From assembly GCA_947631175.1 (NCBI GenBank), contig CANRKI010000011.1, positions 1 through 39,048 of the forward strand: DNA of 39,048 nt, read 5' to 3'. A program made the translations under genes and the position numbers. This stretch comes from an uncultured Flavobacterium sp. GTDB taxonomy: Bacteria > Bacteroidota > Bacteroidia > Flavobacteriales > Flavobacteriaceae. Numbering within the stretch: position 1 is the first letter of the stretch; every line of letters begins with the position of its first letter. Below the pieces are notes generated by a model. The model worked only from the letters and a program-made list of their open reading frames with translations, searched no databases and had not been told where the DNA came from. Positions 28,182 through 38,979 of this stretch are shown here, piece after piece.

Positions 28182-29785
28182 CTAACTGATCAATTTTTGG
28201 GTTAAAATTTTATGAACTTCTGAAAACTGTTCTTGATTAACTAAAAGGATAAGTTTTTTAAGCGTTGTACATTATCATGTATACTTTCATTTGTTGTTTT
28301 ATATGATAACACAGTTTTTTATTAGTAAATAGAGTCTATGTAAAAAAAATTTTTCATCTTCTGTCCATTTTTCCGATTCACCTATAATTTGTTTTTTCCA
28401 GGCCTCAAACGAAGCCCTTGGTGAGTATGCGAGCGCATTACATTCGATCGAGAATTCTATGAATTTTTTAGGTTCACCAGCCCATATTTCATCTTTTATA
28501 CTTTGCGGTCTAAAAAAGTAAATACTGTTTAAGCCATACTTGTCAAAATTAATTCGTGCAATTCCAGATATATTTTCTGTGTCAATAAAAAAGTTGTTTT
28601 TAATGTTTGAATATTCGTGTGTAGTAAAAATTGTATTGCTATCATATAGACTATCAATATCTTCTTTTATTTGGTAAAAATCATCATCTTTTGGCGTTTC
28701 ACCAATTCTAATGATATCGGCACCAAATGATATGATTAATCCACTAGCAGATAGTACTTTTAAAAAGTTATTTCCGTATTTACCTAAAGTGTATTGCGTG
28801 CTTTTACTACTTATTATACTCCCTTTTAATTCATTTTCAAAATCTTTTAGCTGTATCTCATTTGTTAATTTTGATATGGCTTTTTTGTTCTCAAAATGTT
28901 TTGATATTGGATCGATAATGTAATTACAAAGTTTACGTTGTTGGATTGTGATATATTTTTTTGCTTGATGCTGACAGCAAACCAATCCCCATAATTTATT
29001 ATCAATAATGATCGAGAAGCTAGCACTAGCTGTTAAGTTAGTATTTTTTAAATATTGTAGGTGATTGGGAGACATCGCTCTTATTTTTGATTTAGACAGA
29101 TTAATTTCAGAGGGTTTTAATCCTATAATCTGAATAGTTTCTTCAAAAATATCAGGAGTTTGTCTATCTAAATTTGTAGTAAATAATTTTCTCGCTTGTT
29201 TAGGAATGTCAAATTCTGGATGCCTATATCCTAATGCCGAGGGTAAATTTCCTTTAATACTTTCCGCAAGAACAATTCCAGTTTCATCTTGTAGGAATTG
29301 GTAAATCATTAGGCGGTCAGAATTTATAATTTGATATATTTTATCGGCTAGTGATTGCCATATGTTTTCAGAATTATCAATTTCGGATTTTATTTCTTCA
29401 AATGTAAATATATCTAAATCAACTTTTTCATTTTCTTCAAATTCTAAGAAAATTTTATCGCTATCTAAGTAAACAGATATCTGTAGTCAATATCGTTAAT
29501 ATTAATATGATAATAATCGATTTTATTATTTAAATGATTTTCCTCTAATGTTAAAATGTTACTATTTATTTTAGTGTCAATTAAATTTTCGGAATATATT
29601 AAATCTTTTTTTAATAAGTTTTTCGATATCTCGTCAAATAATTTACCAGAATTTTCGCTAACAGCAATACACTCTCCTTTGGTATTTAATACTAGTAGGT
29701 AACCAAAAGGTTTAATTTTCCACAAAGATGGATTAATTCATCTTCACAATTAAAAATTTGTATACATCTATTCCCTTTTTAACAT
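28182..29785 (-). pseudogene. Frameshifted bacteriophytochrome (PAS-GAF-PHY) without a histidine kinase domain
   Basis: GAF-PHY ORF 28299-29309 ('YRHPEFDIPKQARKLF', 'MSPNHLQYLKNTNLTASASFSIIIDNKLWGLVCCQHQ', 'PRASFEAW'), PAS ORF 29465-29725 ('IKPFGYLLVLNTKGECIAVSEN'); upstream alternate frame encodes 'NCEDELIHLCG'; linker 'QISVYLDSDKIFLEFEENE...NIWQSLADKIYQIINSDRLMIYQF' in a third phase. Confidence 0.85.
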
Positions 29786-29840
29786 TGTTATTGTTTTTAG
29801 TCCAAATTAAATATAGCGAATTTTTTAAAAATAAATGGTT

Positions 29841-31193
29841 CTAAAATCCTAAAATTAATTTAGCGATAGAAAAATAGATTAATAATCCAAAAATGTCGTT
29901 ACTAGTGGTGATAAACGGACCCGTTGCTATTGCTGGATCTATGTTGTAACGGTGTAGCATTATAGGTACAAATGTACCAACTAAACTGGCTAAAATCATC
30001 ACGCTGATTAATGCTATAACAATGGTGGTCGATACTTCGTACGAGGTACCCATATAAAAATGTGTGCCTAATAAAAGTAAGATTGCTAGTACAGAACTGT
30101 TTAATAAGGCAAGCAGCATCTCTTTACCTAAACGACGCCATAGTGAGCCAGATAGGCTGTTATTTGCTAAACCTTGTACAATAATTGCAGACGATTGTAC
30201 ACCAACGTTTCCAGCCATTGCCGCTACAAGTGGTGTGAAGAAAAATAAGGTTGCGTATTTTTCCATGGCACTGCTAAAGTTTTCGGAAATGTTTACGGCT
30301 ACAAAACTACCACCTAAGGCAAGTAATAACCACGGAAGTCGCGCTTTTGTAAGTTCCCATATACTATCATCAGCCTCAACGTCGTGCGAGATACCAGCTG
30401 CTAATTGGTAGTCACGATCGGCCTCTTCTTTAATTACGTCAACGATATCGTCAATGGTGATGCGACCAACTAATCGACCGGTTTCGTCGATTACAGGAAT
30501 GGCCTCGAGGTCGTATTTTTGCATGATACGTGCGACTTCAACATCCTCGGTATCAACTTTTACAGAGTCCACTTTTGGTATAAAAATGTCTTTAATCTGT
30601 GTGGTTGTGGATGATGTGATAAGGTCTTTTAAGGAAAGTCTTCCTTTTAAACGATCTTCGTCATCGACTACGTAAATAGAATGAACGCGTGAAACGTTTT
30701 CGGCTTGTTTTCTAATTTCTTGAATACAAGTTAATACATTCCAGTTTTCGTTAACTTTAATGTATTCCTTAGCCATTAACCCTCCGGCGGTATCTTCGTC
30801 GTAGCGTAATAACTCAACAATATCTTTTGCGTGTTCAAAATCTTCAAGCTCCGAAATTACCTCGTCTTTAATTTCTTGGGGTAATTCAGCAATGATGTCT
30901 ACCGCGTCATCGGTATCCATTTCGTCTAACTCTTCAGCAATTTCTTTAGCCGAAAGGTTGTTTAAGATTTTTTCTCGAACTTCATCATCAAGTTCTAATA
31001 GAATTTCCGAACTAATACCAGAATCAAGGATTTTAAACAGATAGCCTGCATCTTCTCCTTTTAACTCGTTCATTAATTCGGCAATATCAGCAAAGTGAAT
31101 ATCCTCGAGTTTACGAATAATTTCGGTCTCGTTTTTATTAGCAATTAAGCTTTCAATCTCTTGGATAAATTCGTTACTGATTTTAAATTCCAT
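29841..31193 (-). CDS. mgtE: Magnesium transporter MgtE
   Basis: MgtE N domain, CBS pair '[11 protein letters not shown]', '[14 protein letters not shown]', membrane part '[23 protein letters not shown]'. Confidence 0.96.
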   Translation of the reverse strand: MEFKISNEFIQEIESLIANKNETEIIRKLEDIHFADIAELMNELKGEDAGYLFKILDSGISSEILLELDDEVREKILNNLSAKEIAEELDEMDTDDAVDIIAELPQEIKDEVISELEDFEHAKDIVELLRYDEDTAGGLMAKEYIKVNENWNVLTCIQEIRKQAENVSRVHSIYVVDDEDRLKGRLSLKDLITSSTTTQIKDIFIPKVDSVKVDTEDVEVARIMQKYDLEAIPVIDETGRLVGRITIDDIVDVIKEEADRDYQLAAGISHDVEADDSIWELTKARLPWLLLALGGSFVAVNISENFSSAMEKYATLFFFTPLVAAMAGNVGVQSSAIIVQGLANNSLSGSLWRRLGKEMLLALLNSSVLAILLLLGTHFYMGTSYEVSTTIVIALISVMILASLVGTFVPIMLHRYNIDPAIATGPFITTSNDIFGLLIYFSIAKLILGF

Positions 31194-31965
31194 TGGCTTG
31201 TATTTTTAAAGTTAAGTCTATAAATTCTTGTACACTAACTTGTTCTGGTCGTAGGTTTAAAAATTCGTCGGCTCTTAATTCGTCGGATAAGTTTAAACCT
31301 TTTAAACTGTTACGTAATGTTTTACGACGTTGGTTGAATGCAGTTTTAACTACATTAAAAAATAATTTTTCGTCGCAAGGTAATTTGTAATTTTCTTTAC
31401 GTTTCATACGCATTACACCTGATTTTACTTTTGGTGGTGGCGTAAAAACGTTTTCGGATACGGTAAATAAATACTCGGTATCGTAAAAAGCTTGAGTAAG
31501 TACGGATAAAATACCGTAGGCTTTACTACCTTTAGGTTCACAAATACGTTCTGCTACTTCTTTTTGAAACATACCTGCAAATTCTGGGATTTGATCGCGC
31601 ATTTCGAGTGTTTTAAACACAATTTGTGATGAAATGTTGTACGGGAAATTTCCGATGATTGCGAAAGGTTCGTTACCAAAATTTTTGGTTAAATCGTATT
31701 TTAAAAAGTCTTCGGATAAAATTTTGTTTGAAAGCTTTAGATAATGATTTTTTAAATATTCAACCGATTCGGTATCAATTTCGATTACCCAAGTTTCAAT
31801 AGGTTTTTCTAACATGTATTTTGTTAAAACACCCATTCCTGGCCCAATTTCAATTACTTTGTTGTACCCTTCTAAAGTTAGGGCGTCGGCAATTTTTCGA
31901 GCTATATTTTCGTCATTTAGAAAGTGTTGTCCTAAATGTTTTTTTGCTTTTACTTTCTCCATCAT
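31183..31965 (-). CDS. rsmA: 16S rRNA (adenine(1518)-N(6)/adenine(1519)-N(6))-dimethyltransferase
   Basis: '[25 protein letters not shown]', '[16 protein letters not shown]', '[14 protein letters not shown]'. Confidence 0.97.
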   Translation of the reverse strand: MMEKVKAKKHLGQHFLNDENIARKIADALTLEGYNKVIEIGPGMGVLTKYMLEKPIETWVIEIDTESVEYLKNHYLKLSNKILSEDFLKYDLTKNFGNEPFAIIGNFPYNISSQIVFKTLEMRDQIPEFAGMFQKEVAERICEPKGSKAYGILSVLTQAFYDTEYLFTVSENVFTPPPKVKSGVMRMKRKENYKLPCDEKLFFNVVKTAFNQRRKTLRNSLKGLNLSDELRADEFLNLRPEQVSVQEFIDLTLKIQANGI

Positions 31966-31979
31966 TTTTTTGTATGGAA

Positions 31980-32291
31980 TTAATATTCTTCTAAAACTGC
32001 TAATTCTGTTGCAAAAATCAACATTTTATCTGCAAAAAGTTTATATCCTTCGCCTAATAAAATATCGTGTTCGTTTGCATAGAATTTTGCTAACGTATCT
32101 GTACTATCGGTCTCGAATTGGGTTGAGTAGGTAAGTCCGCCCATTTCCTCGTTTACTAAAACTTTTACCATACGCGCCGATTTGAAATATGGCGTTTGCA
32201 TCATTTGTTTAATAAAAGAGTTTTTCATCCAATTCATCCACTGTTCATGCACAGTTTCATCAATATTCATTGTTACGTTATAAATAATCAT
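31980..32291 (-). CDS. DUF4286 family protein
   Basis: 103 aa '[23 protein letters not shown]...GGLTYSTQF'. Confidence 0.8.
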   Translation of the reverse strand: MIIYNVTMNIDETVHEQWMNWMKNSFIKQMMQTPYFKSARMVKVLVNEEMGGLTYSTQFETDSTDTLAKFYANEHDILLGEGYKLFADKMLIFATELAVLEEY

Positions 32292-32296
32292 ATATT

Positions 32297-34075
32297 CTAT
32301 ATGTTTTGATCACCGCGTAGTTTTCTGTACTTAGTTTGAGCTTCTAAAAAGTAGATACTATTTTGATGATTTATGATAATATTTTCAAAGTTTTGTTTTG
32401 CCTTTTCTAAGTCAATGTTTTCGCTATACCAATTTCCTAATAAAAAATAAGCATCGTCGCGATACAAACTCTCCGGAAATTTCTGCAAAAGTAACTCTAA
32501 ATTGGCAATAGCCTGTTTAGGTAAAGCTAAATCGTGATTTACTTGCGCAAGTCTATATAAGGTTACATCCTCAATCGCTTCGCCTGCATGCTCCTTTAAA
32601 ATGGCTGTATATGCGGTTTGCGCTTGGGTATTTTGTTTTTTAAATTTTAAAAAATCTGCCTTTGCAAATTTAGTTAAACTTACTTTAACTGTGTCTTGCT
32701 GTGTAACATCATTTATCAATAAAAAATAATCTAACGCATCGTTTGCTATTAAAAGCGAAGTTGATTGCTTTAGTACTTTAAATTGTTTTTGCGCCCAATC
32801 AAAGTCGGTTTTAAAATAACTTGTTAAGGCCATTTTAAATTGTGCTTCGTGTCCAATTTCATGATTTTTTAAGTCGTCCTGAATTTGAGCATAATACACT
32901 ATGGCTTGGTTAAATTTTTCGTTTGAAAGATATAAATCGGCCAATAATCCTTTTACTTCGCCCATTTCAAAGGCTGACAAAGGTAGTTTTAATAATTGAT
33001 CTATTTTAGCCTTTGCATTGTTAAAATTATTGAGTTCAAAACCATCAAAACGTGCGATTTGTATTACTAAGGGAATTGAACTTTTGGTTATACCGTAGTT
33101 TTGTATTTGATTTTCGAAAGTTGTTTTAATATCGTTGTATGCTGATTTTGGGCTGTTTTTTATTGTTATTTTGTTTTTAATCGTTTGAATGACAATTTGT
33201 GTTTGTACATCTATGGTGTTGTTTAAAACAAAGTCGGCCATTTCAGTTGCGACTTCTATTTTATTTTCGGCAACAGCAGCTTGAGTTAGGGATATTAATT
33301 TGTTGATATTGTTTCCTTCGCGTTTAAAAATAGCTCTTTCTTGTACAAAAGCTTTTTCATAATCTTGTTGTTGTACAAAATACCAGCTTAAAAAATGATT
33401 CCAAAAAATATCTTGTTCGTTTTGTACTCTGCTTAAAAGTGATTTACGTAATTGATTAGAAAAGTTTGCCTCGGCATCCTCATTCATATATCTCGCCAGC
33501 ATATTTTGCACGAGTGTTACTGAGTTTTGATTTTTATTTGCGTAATCTAACAACTTTTGTGTCATCTTTTCCAAATCGCCCTTTTGTCCGTATAAAAGAG
33601 AAAGTTGATAATCAAAGTTTAAATGTTCGTTTTCGGCAATTGCTAATTCGTATGCCTGTATGGCATAATCTACTAAAACTTTATTTTCGAATTCGCGGGC
33701 AATGCCATATACATAGTTTTGATTTTCTTTAATTAAAGAAATGGCTTTTTCGTAATTTTTAACTGCTTCTGCGTTGTTTTTTTGTAGTTGGTAATTGTAG
33801 CCTAAATCTACATAGCATTGATATTGGCTGTATTTTTCAATACGTTCTTTAATTAGTTTTTCGGCTTTTTGATAGCTTTTTAACTCTTGATAACAAGTAA
33901 TAAGTCTTGGATAGTTTACTTGTGCAAAAGGTTTTTCTTTATAAAATTCTTCATAAAAAGTGACTGCTTTACTAAATTCTCCTTTTTCAAAATACGAATT
34001 GGCAAGCTCTGATTTTTGAGCTAGTAATTGATTAGTGATAAGGAAGAAAAATAAAATGTGTAAAACCTTTTTCAT
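32297..34075 (-). CDS. Tetratricopeptide repeat protein, secreted
   Basis: ATG at 34075 gives signal peptide MKKVLHILFFFLITNQLLAQ; TPR-like repeats throughout; ORF track start at 34105 lies inside the serS terminator. Confidence 0.85.
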   Translation of the reverse strand: MKKVLHILFFFLITNQLLAQKSELANSYFEKGEFSKAVTFYEEFYKEKPFAQVNYPRLITCYQELKSYQKAEKLIKERIEKYSQYQCYVDLGYNYQLQKNNAEAVKNYEKAISLIKENQNYVYGIAREFENKVLVDYAIQAYELAIAENEHLNFDYQLSLLYGQKGDLEKMTQKLLDYANKNQNSVTLVQNMLARYMNEDAEANFSNQLRKSLLSRVQNEQDIFWNHFLSWYFVQQQDYEKAFVQERAIFKREGNNINKLISLTQAAVAENKIEVATEMADFVLNNTIDVQTQIVIQTIKNKITIKNSPKSAYNDIKTTFENQIQNYGITKSSIPLVIQIARFDGFELNNFNNAKAKIDQLLKLPLSAFEMGEVKGLLADLYLSNEKFNQAIVYYAQIQDDLKNHEIGHEAQFKMALTSYFKTDFDWAQKQFKVLKQSTSLLIANDALDYFLLINDVTQQDTVKVSLTKFAKADFLKFKKQNTQAQTAYTAILKEHAGEAIEDVTLYRLAQVNHDLALPKQAIANLELLLQKFPESLYRDDAYFLLGNWYSENIDLEKAKQNFENIIINHQNSIYFLEAQTKYRKLRGDQNI

Positions 34076-34097
34076 GATCAAAGAATGTATAAAATAA

Positions 34098-34146
34098 AAA
34101 AACAATGTACTAATGTAGCAAAAAAACTACAGTAGTACATTGTTTA
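34098..34146 (-). terminator. Rho-independent terminator of serS
   Basis: AACAATGTACT...AGTACATTGTT 11-bp stem with inner TGTAG/CTACA; TTTTTTTATTTTAT on the minus strand. Confidence 0.8.
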
Positions 34147-34173
34147 TATTAAGGTTTTCAGGTTATTATTGAA

Positions 34174-35445
34174 TTAGTCAATAATATCGAACCCTGTATA
34201 TTTACGTAACACTTCAGGAATAACGATACCTTCTGGTGTTTGGTAATTCTCTAGAATACCAGCTAAAACACGAGGTAAAGCTAATGACGATCCGTTAAGT
34301 GTATGTGCTAATTGCATTTTTCCGTCTTTTCCTTTAAAGCGTAATTTTAAACGATTTGCTTGGAAAGTTTCGAAGTTAGAAACAGATGAAATTTCTAACC
34401 AACGATCTTGCGCTGTAGAGAACACTTCAAAGTCATATGTTAAAGCAGAAGTGAATCCCATGTCGCCACCACATAAACGTAAAATACGGTAAGGTAATTT
34501 TAATTCATCTAAAATTCCTTTAACGTGATCTACCATTCCGTCTAAAGCTTCATATGATTTTTCAGGATGTTCGATACGAACAATCTCTACTTTGTCAAAT
34601 TGGTGTAAACGATTTAATCCACGAACGTGTGCTCCGTATGAACCAGCTTCACGACGGAAACAAGGTGTATATCCTGTTTTACAGATTGGAAAATCTGTTT
34701 CTTGTAAAATTACATCGCGATATAAATTAGTAACCGGAACCTCGGCAGTTGGGATTAAGTATAAATCATCAACACCTACGTGGTACATTTGACCTTCTTT
34801 ATCTGGTAATTGTCCTGTTCCGTAACCTGATTCTTCGTTAATTAAGTGTGGTACTTGTACCTCGTCGTATCCTGCTTCAGAGTTTTTATCTAAAAAGTAA
34901 GAAATTAAGGCACGTTGTAACTTAGCTCCTTTACCTTTGTAAACAGGGAAACCTGCTCCAGTAATTTTAACACCTAATTCAAAATCAATAATGTCGTATT
35001 TTTTAGCTAATTCCCAATGAGGTACTGCACCTTCGTGTAAAGTAGGAATTACCCCAGCTTCAAAAACATTTAAATTATCATCTGCTGATTTTCCTTCTGG
35101 AACAATATCAGCTGGTGTGTTTGGAATTTTATATAATTCTTGTGTTAAATCTTCGGTAACCGATTTTAAAACTTCAGCTAATTCATTTGATTTTTCTTTG
35201 AAGTCAACAGTTTTTTGTTTTAAAATATCTGCCTTAGCTTTTTCTCCAGCTTTCATTAAAGCTCCAATGTCTTTGGATAGTTTATTGGATTCAGCTAAAA
35301 TATTATCTAATTCCACTTGAGTGCTTCTGCGTGTTTCGTCTAAGTCAATTACTCTTTGGATTAAATCAGCTGCATCAAGATTTCTTTTCGTAAGGGCTTT
35401 CACCACTTTCTCTTGATTTTCTCTAATAAAGGCTATTTGTAACAT
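34174..35445 (-). CDS. serS: Serine--tRNA ligase
   Basis: 'MLQIAFIRENQEKVVKALTKRN' and class II motifs 'PCFRREAGSYG', 'LHQFDKVEIV', 'NGSSLALPRVLAGILENYQ'. Confidence 0.97.
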   Translation of the reverse strand: MLQIAFIRENQEKVVKALTKRNLDAADLIQRVIDLDETRRSTQVELDNILAESNKLSKDIGALMKAGEKAKADILKQKTVDFKEKSNELAEVLKSVTEDLTQELYKIPNTPADIVPEGKSADDNLNVFEAGVIPTLHEGAVPHWELAKKYDIIDFELGVKITGAGFPVYKGKGAKLQRALISYFLDKNSEAGYDEVQVPHLINEESGYGTGQLPDKEGQMYHVGVDDLYLIPTAEVPVTNLYRDVILQETDFPICKTGYTPCFRREAGSYGAHVRGLNRLHQFDKVEIVRIEHPEKSYEALDGMVDHVKGILDELKLPYRILRLCGGDMGFTSALTYDFEVFSTAQDRWLEISSVSNFETFQANRLKLRFKGKDGKMQLAHTLNGSSLALPRVLAGILENYQTPEGIVIPEVLRKYTGFDIID

Positions 35446-35597
35446 AAGTTTAATAATGTATTAAGTAGCAAATTTAAACAATTGCAATGTAATTATCTCT
35501 ATTCTTTATGGCTTTTATTTTAAATATGTACGCGGAGTTAACACCAGTTAAAAAAATCTAATTTTATTTATTACTTTTGATAGATAGTTATTTACCA

Positions 35598-37502
35598 ATG
35601 AAAAAGTTATACCTTTTACCTATACTATTCGCTTCCTTTTTTGCTATAGCGCAAGAAAATGCGGTAGAAAACCTTTCGCAACATGAAGCCATGAGGGCTT
35701 TGCCAAAGTTTAATGCTAGAGTAAATCCAAATACCCAAAATTATGATATTAAGCACCAACGCTTAGAGTTAAACATAACGCCAAATCAACCCGCGATTTC
35801 TGGAAAAGTTACTACAACTTTAAAAGTTCTAGATCCCACAACAACACTAGTTTTTGACTTACATGCGAATTTAAACGTGAGTTTGGTACGTTTAGCAAAT
35901 CAAGATTTAACTTTTTCGCAAGCTAATAATGAACTTGTTATTTATTTGAATCAACAAGCAGAAACAAATTCCGAATTAGTTGTTGAGATTACGTATTCAG
36001 GAAATCCAAACCGTGCAGATGAGGCTTTTGCATACGGAAATAGTGGCGGAACGGATTATACTTGGACGCTTTCTCAGCCTTTTGGAGCTAAAGATTGGTG
36101 GCCTTGTAAAAATGATTTGGGAGATAAAATTGATACTATTGATATTTTAATTACACATCCATCAAACTATAAAGCTGTAGCTAACGGTGTTCAAATATCA
36201 CAAACTACCTTACCAAACAATTTAACAACAACACATTTTAGACATGCTTATCCGATTCCATCTTATTTAGTTGCGGTTGCAGTGGCTAATTACACACTTT
36301 ACTCTCAGGTAGCGGGTGTTGCTAATGATGTGCCTATTCTGAATTATTTTTATCCATCTAATCTATCAAACAAGCAGGCCGCTGTTGCTATAACACCTCA
36401 TATTTTTAATTTATTCGAAAATTTGTTTGGCCCTTATCCTTATCGTACAGAACATTATGGACATGCCGAATTTACTTTTGGAGGCGGAATGGAGCACTCT
36501 ACGATGTCGTTTATGGGAGCTTGGTCTCGAAGTTTAATTGCACACGAGCTTGGACATCAGTGGTTTGGTAATAAAGTTACTTGTGCCACTTGGAACGATA
36601 TATGGTTGAATGAAGGTTTCGCTGAATATACAACAGGTTTGGTTGAGGAACATTTGATAGGAGTAAACTCATTTAAAAACTGGAAACAATCTAAAATTAA
36701 TAACATCACTTCGTTACCGGGAGGGAATTTATATTTAACTGATACACAAGCGAGTTCTATAAACGGAATTTTTAATGGTAGAATTTCATATAACAAAGGC
36801 TCAATGGTTGTACATATGTTGCGCTACGTAATGGGTGATGTAAATTTTTATCAAGCCTTACAAAATTATTTAAATGATCCTTTGTTAGCATACAGCCATG
36901 CCACAACACAACAGTTAAAATCGCATTTGGAAGCCGTTCATGGTAGTAGCTTAACCGAGTTTTTTAATGACTGGATTTACAATCAAGGTTACCCAACGTA
37001 TACAGTTTCAGTTCAAAATATAGCGAACAATCAATTACAAATAAACGTAGCTCAGTCGCAGTCACACAATTCAGTTTCGTTTTTCGAGATGCCGTTAAAA
37101 TTTAGGGTGTTTTATGATGCAACTAATTTTGAAGATTTTTTAGTAAATAACACCAGCAATAATCAAACTTTTATTTTAGACTTGAGTGAACCAGCGACAC
37201 AAGTTATTTTTAATCCAGATGCTGATATTATTTCAAAAAACAACACTATAACGCTTTCGATTAATCAAATTGCGTTTGAAAATCAAGTGGTCATTCACCC
37301 CAATCCTGTAAAAAATATTTTATACATTGAGGTGCCAAATACTATAGAAATAAAAAAAGTTACGGTTTATAGTTTAGATGGAAAATTGAGTAAACAAACA
37401 TTGATGAATAGTATTGATGTTAGTGATTTGCCTAGCCAAACTTATTTAGTTAAGATAGAAACAACCCGTGGTGTGAGCCTTAAAAAATTCATAAAACATT
37501 AA
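35598..37502 (+). CDS. M1 family aminopeptidase with T9SS C-terminal sorting domain
   Basis: 'GGGMEHSTMSFMG', 'IAHELGHQWFGNKVT...WLNEGFAEYTTGL'; C-term 'VVIHPNPVKNILYIEV...TYLVKIETTRGVSLKKFIKH'. Confidence 0.92.
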   Translation: MKKLYLLPILFASFFAIAQENAVENLSQHEAMRALPKFNARVNPNTQNYDIKHQRLELNITPNQPAISGKVTTTLKVLDPTTTLVFDLHANLNVSLVRLANQDLTFSQANNELVIYLNQQAETNSELVVEITYSGNPNRADEAFAYGNSGGTDYTWTLSQPFGAKDWWPCKNDLGDKIDTIDILITHPSNYKAVANGVQISQTTLPNNLTTTHFRHAYPIPSYLVAVAVANYTLYSQVAGVANDVPILNYFYPSNLSNKQAAVAITPHIFNLFENLFGPYPYRTEHYGHAEFTFGGGMEHSTMSFMGAWSRSLIAHELGHQWFGNKVTCATWNDIWLNEGFAEYTTGLVEEHLIGVNSFKNWKQSKINNITSLPGGNLYLTDTQASSINGIFNGRISYNKGSMVVHMLRYVMGDVNFYQALQNYLNDPLLAYSHATTQQLKSHLEAVHGSSLTEFFNDWIYNQGYPTYTVSVQNIANNQLQINVAQSQSHNSVSFFEMPLKFRVFYDATNFEDFLVNNTSNNQTFILDLSEPATQVIFNPDADIISKNNTITLSINQIAFENQVVIHPNPVKNILYIEVPNTIEIKKVTVYSLDGKLSKQTLMNSIDVSDLPSQTYLVKIETTRGVSLKKFIKH

Positions 37503-37528
37503 TAGTTATAAAATAACACTTTAAAAGT

Positions 37529-37549
37529 AAAAGTAAAAGTTTACTTTTG
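37529..37549 (+). promoter_or_regulatory. Candidate promoter region of the rseP-like gene
   Basis: AAAAGTAAAAGTTTACTTTTG; TACTTTTG (37542-37549) fits TAnnTTTG. Confidence 0.35.
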
Positions 37550-37578
37550 CCAACATACAAATTAATCCAAACAGAAAA

Positions 37579-38907
37579 ATGATTCAAGTAGGACAAATCC
37601 TTTTTATTTTATCCGTATTAGTTATACTACACGAATTTGGACATTACATCACAGCAAAAATGTTCAAAGTAAAAGTTGAAAAATTTTATTTATTTATGGA
37701 CGCTGGATTTTCTTTAGTTAAAAAGAAAATTGGTGATACAGAGTGGGGAATAGGGTGGTTGCCTCTTGGTGGTTACGTAAAATTAGCCGGAATGGTTGAT
37801 GAAAGTATGGACACAGAGCAACTAAAGCAAGAGCCACAACCTTGGGAGTTTAGATCCAAACCAGCTTGGCAACGTTTAATAATCATGCTTGGTGGTATTA
37901 TTGTTAATGTTTTATTAGCTTGGCTTATTTATACTGTAGTTTATACAACTTATGGTCAAAAATATATTTCTACAGAAGCAATTCAGAAAAATGGATTAGC
38001 TTTTGGTGAATCAGGATTAAACGCAGGTTTTAAAAACGGAGATAAAATTGTTGCTGTAGATGGTAAATTTCAGGAGCGTTTTAACCGTATGACTTTAGAT
38101 TTACTTTTAGGGGATCATGTTGTAGTTGAACGTAATGGTATGCAAGAATCTTTTGTTTTATCAGACGAGGCTAAAAAAGATATTTTAGGAGGAGAAGGTA
38201 AAGATTTTATTCAGCCACGACTTGCAATAGTACAAGTAGACTCTGTTATTCCGGGAATGTTAGCTCAAAAGGCGGGTGTTTTAAAAGGAGATAAAATTCT
38301 GGGTGTAAATGGTTCACCAATAACATTTCAGGACGAATTATCTACTGCTTTAGGAAAATATAAAAATCAAGACGTAACGTTAAATGTTTTACGTAATGGA
38401 ACACCAATAGATCTGTCTTCAAAAGTTACTGAAGATGGTAAAATAGGTGTGTTTAATAGAACAGATATTTCTAAAGACTTTCAAATTGTTAATAAACTTT
38501 CAATTGGTGAAGCTGTGTCTGCAGCAGTTGATGAGTCGTATCAATTAATTGTGTACAACGTAAAACAGTTTAAATTAATTTTACGTCCAAAAACAGAAGC
38601 TTACAAACATGTTAAATCTCCAATTGGTATTGCTAGAGCTTTACCTGATACCTGGAACTGGGAATTTATTTGGAATTTCACAGCATTATTTTCAATTGGT
38701 TTAGCGTTCATGAACATCCTTCCAATACCAGGTTTAGATGGTGGACATGCACTTTTTACCATCGCTGAGATGATTACAGGAAAAAAATTATCAGAAAAAA
38801 CAATGGGATATGTGCAAACCACAGGAATGATTATCTTGTTGACACTAATGGCATTAACTTTTGGGAAAGACATTTTTGAATTAATAGTCGATAAATTCGT
38901 GAAATAA
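37579..38907 (+). CDS. rseP: RIP metalloprotease (site-2 protease family)
   Basis: 'LVILHEFGHYITAKMFKVKVEKF' HExxH, PDZ region, 'NILPIPGLDGGHALF'. Confidence 0.93.
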   Translation: MIQVGQILFILSVLVILHEFGHYITAKMFKVKVEKFYLFMDAGFSLVKKKIGDTEWGIGWLPLGGYVKLAGMVDESMDTEQLKQEPQPWEFRSKPAWQRLIIMLGGIIVNVLLAWLIYTVVYTTYGQKYISTEAIQKNGLAFGESGLNAGFKNGDKIVAVDGKFQERFNRMTLDLLLGDHVVVERNGMQESFVLSDEAKKDILGGEGKDFIQPRLAIVQVDSVIPGMLAQKAGVLKGDKILGVNGSPITFQDELSTALGKYKNQDVTLNVLRNGTPIDLSSKVTEDGKIGVFNRTDISKDFQIVNKLSIGEAVSAAVDESYQLIVYNVKQFKLILRPKTEAYKHVKSPIGIARALPDTWNWEFIWNFTALFSIGLAFMNILPIPGLDGGHALFTIAEMITGKKLSEKTMGYVQTTGMIILLTLMALTFGKDIFELIVDKFVK

Positions 38908-38923
38908 TTTTTTAAAAAAATGT

Positions 38924-38953
38924 TTGCAAGTATAAAAAATCGATTTATATTTG
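38924..38953 (+). promoter_or_regulatory. Candidate promoter of tRNA-Asn
   Basis: TTG 38924-38926, 19-nt spacer, TATATTTG 38946-38953. Confidence 0.55.
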
Positions 38954-38979
38954 CACCGCAATAAAGGTAACACACACCT

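Noticed and set aside
29465-29725. 86-aa ORF as an independent small protein
   Set aside because: It is the PAS segment of the frameshifted phytochrome, opening at a TTG inside the conserved Cys-containing N-terminus.
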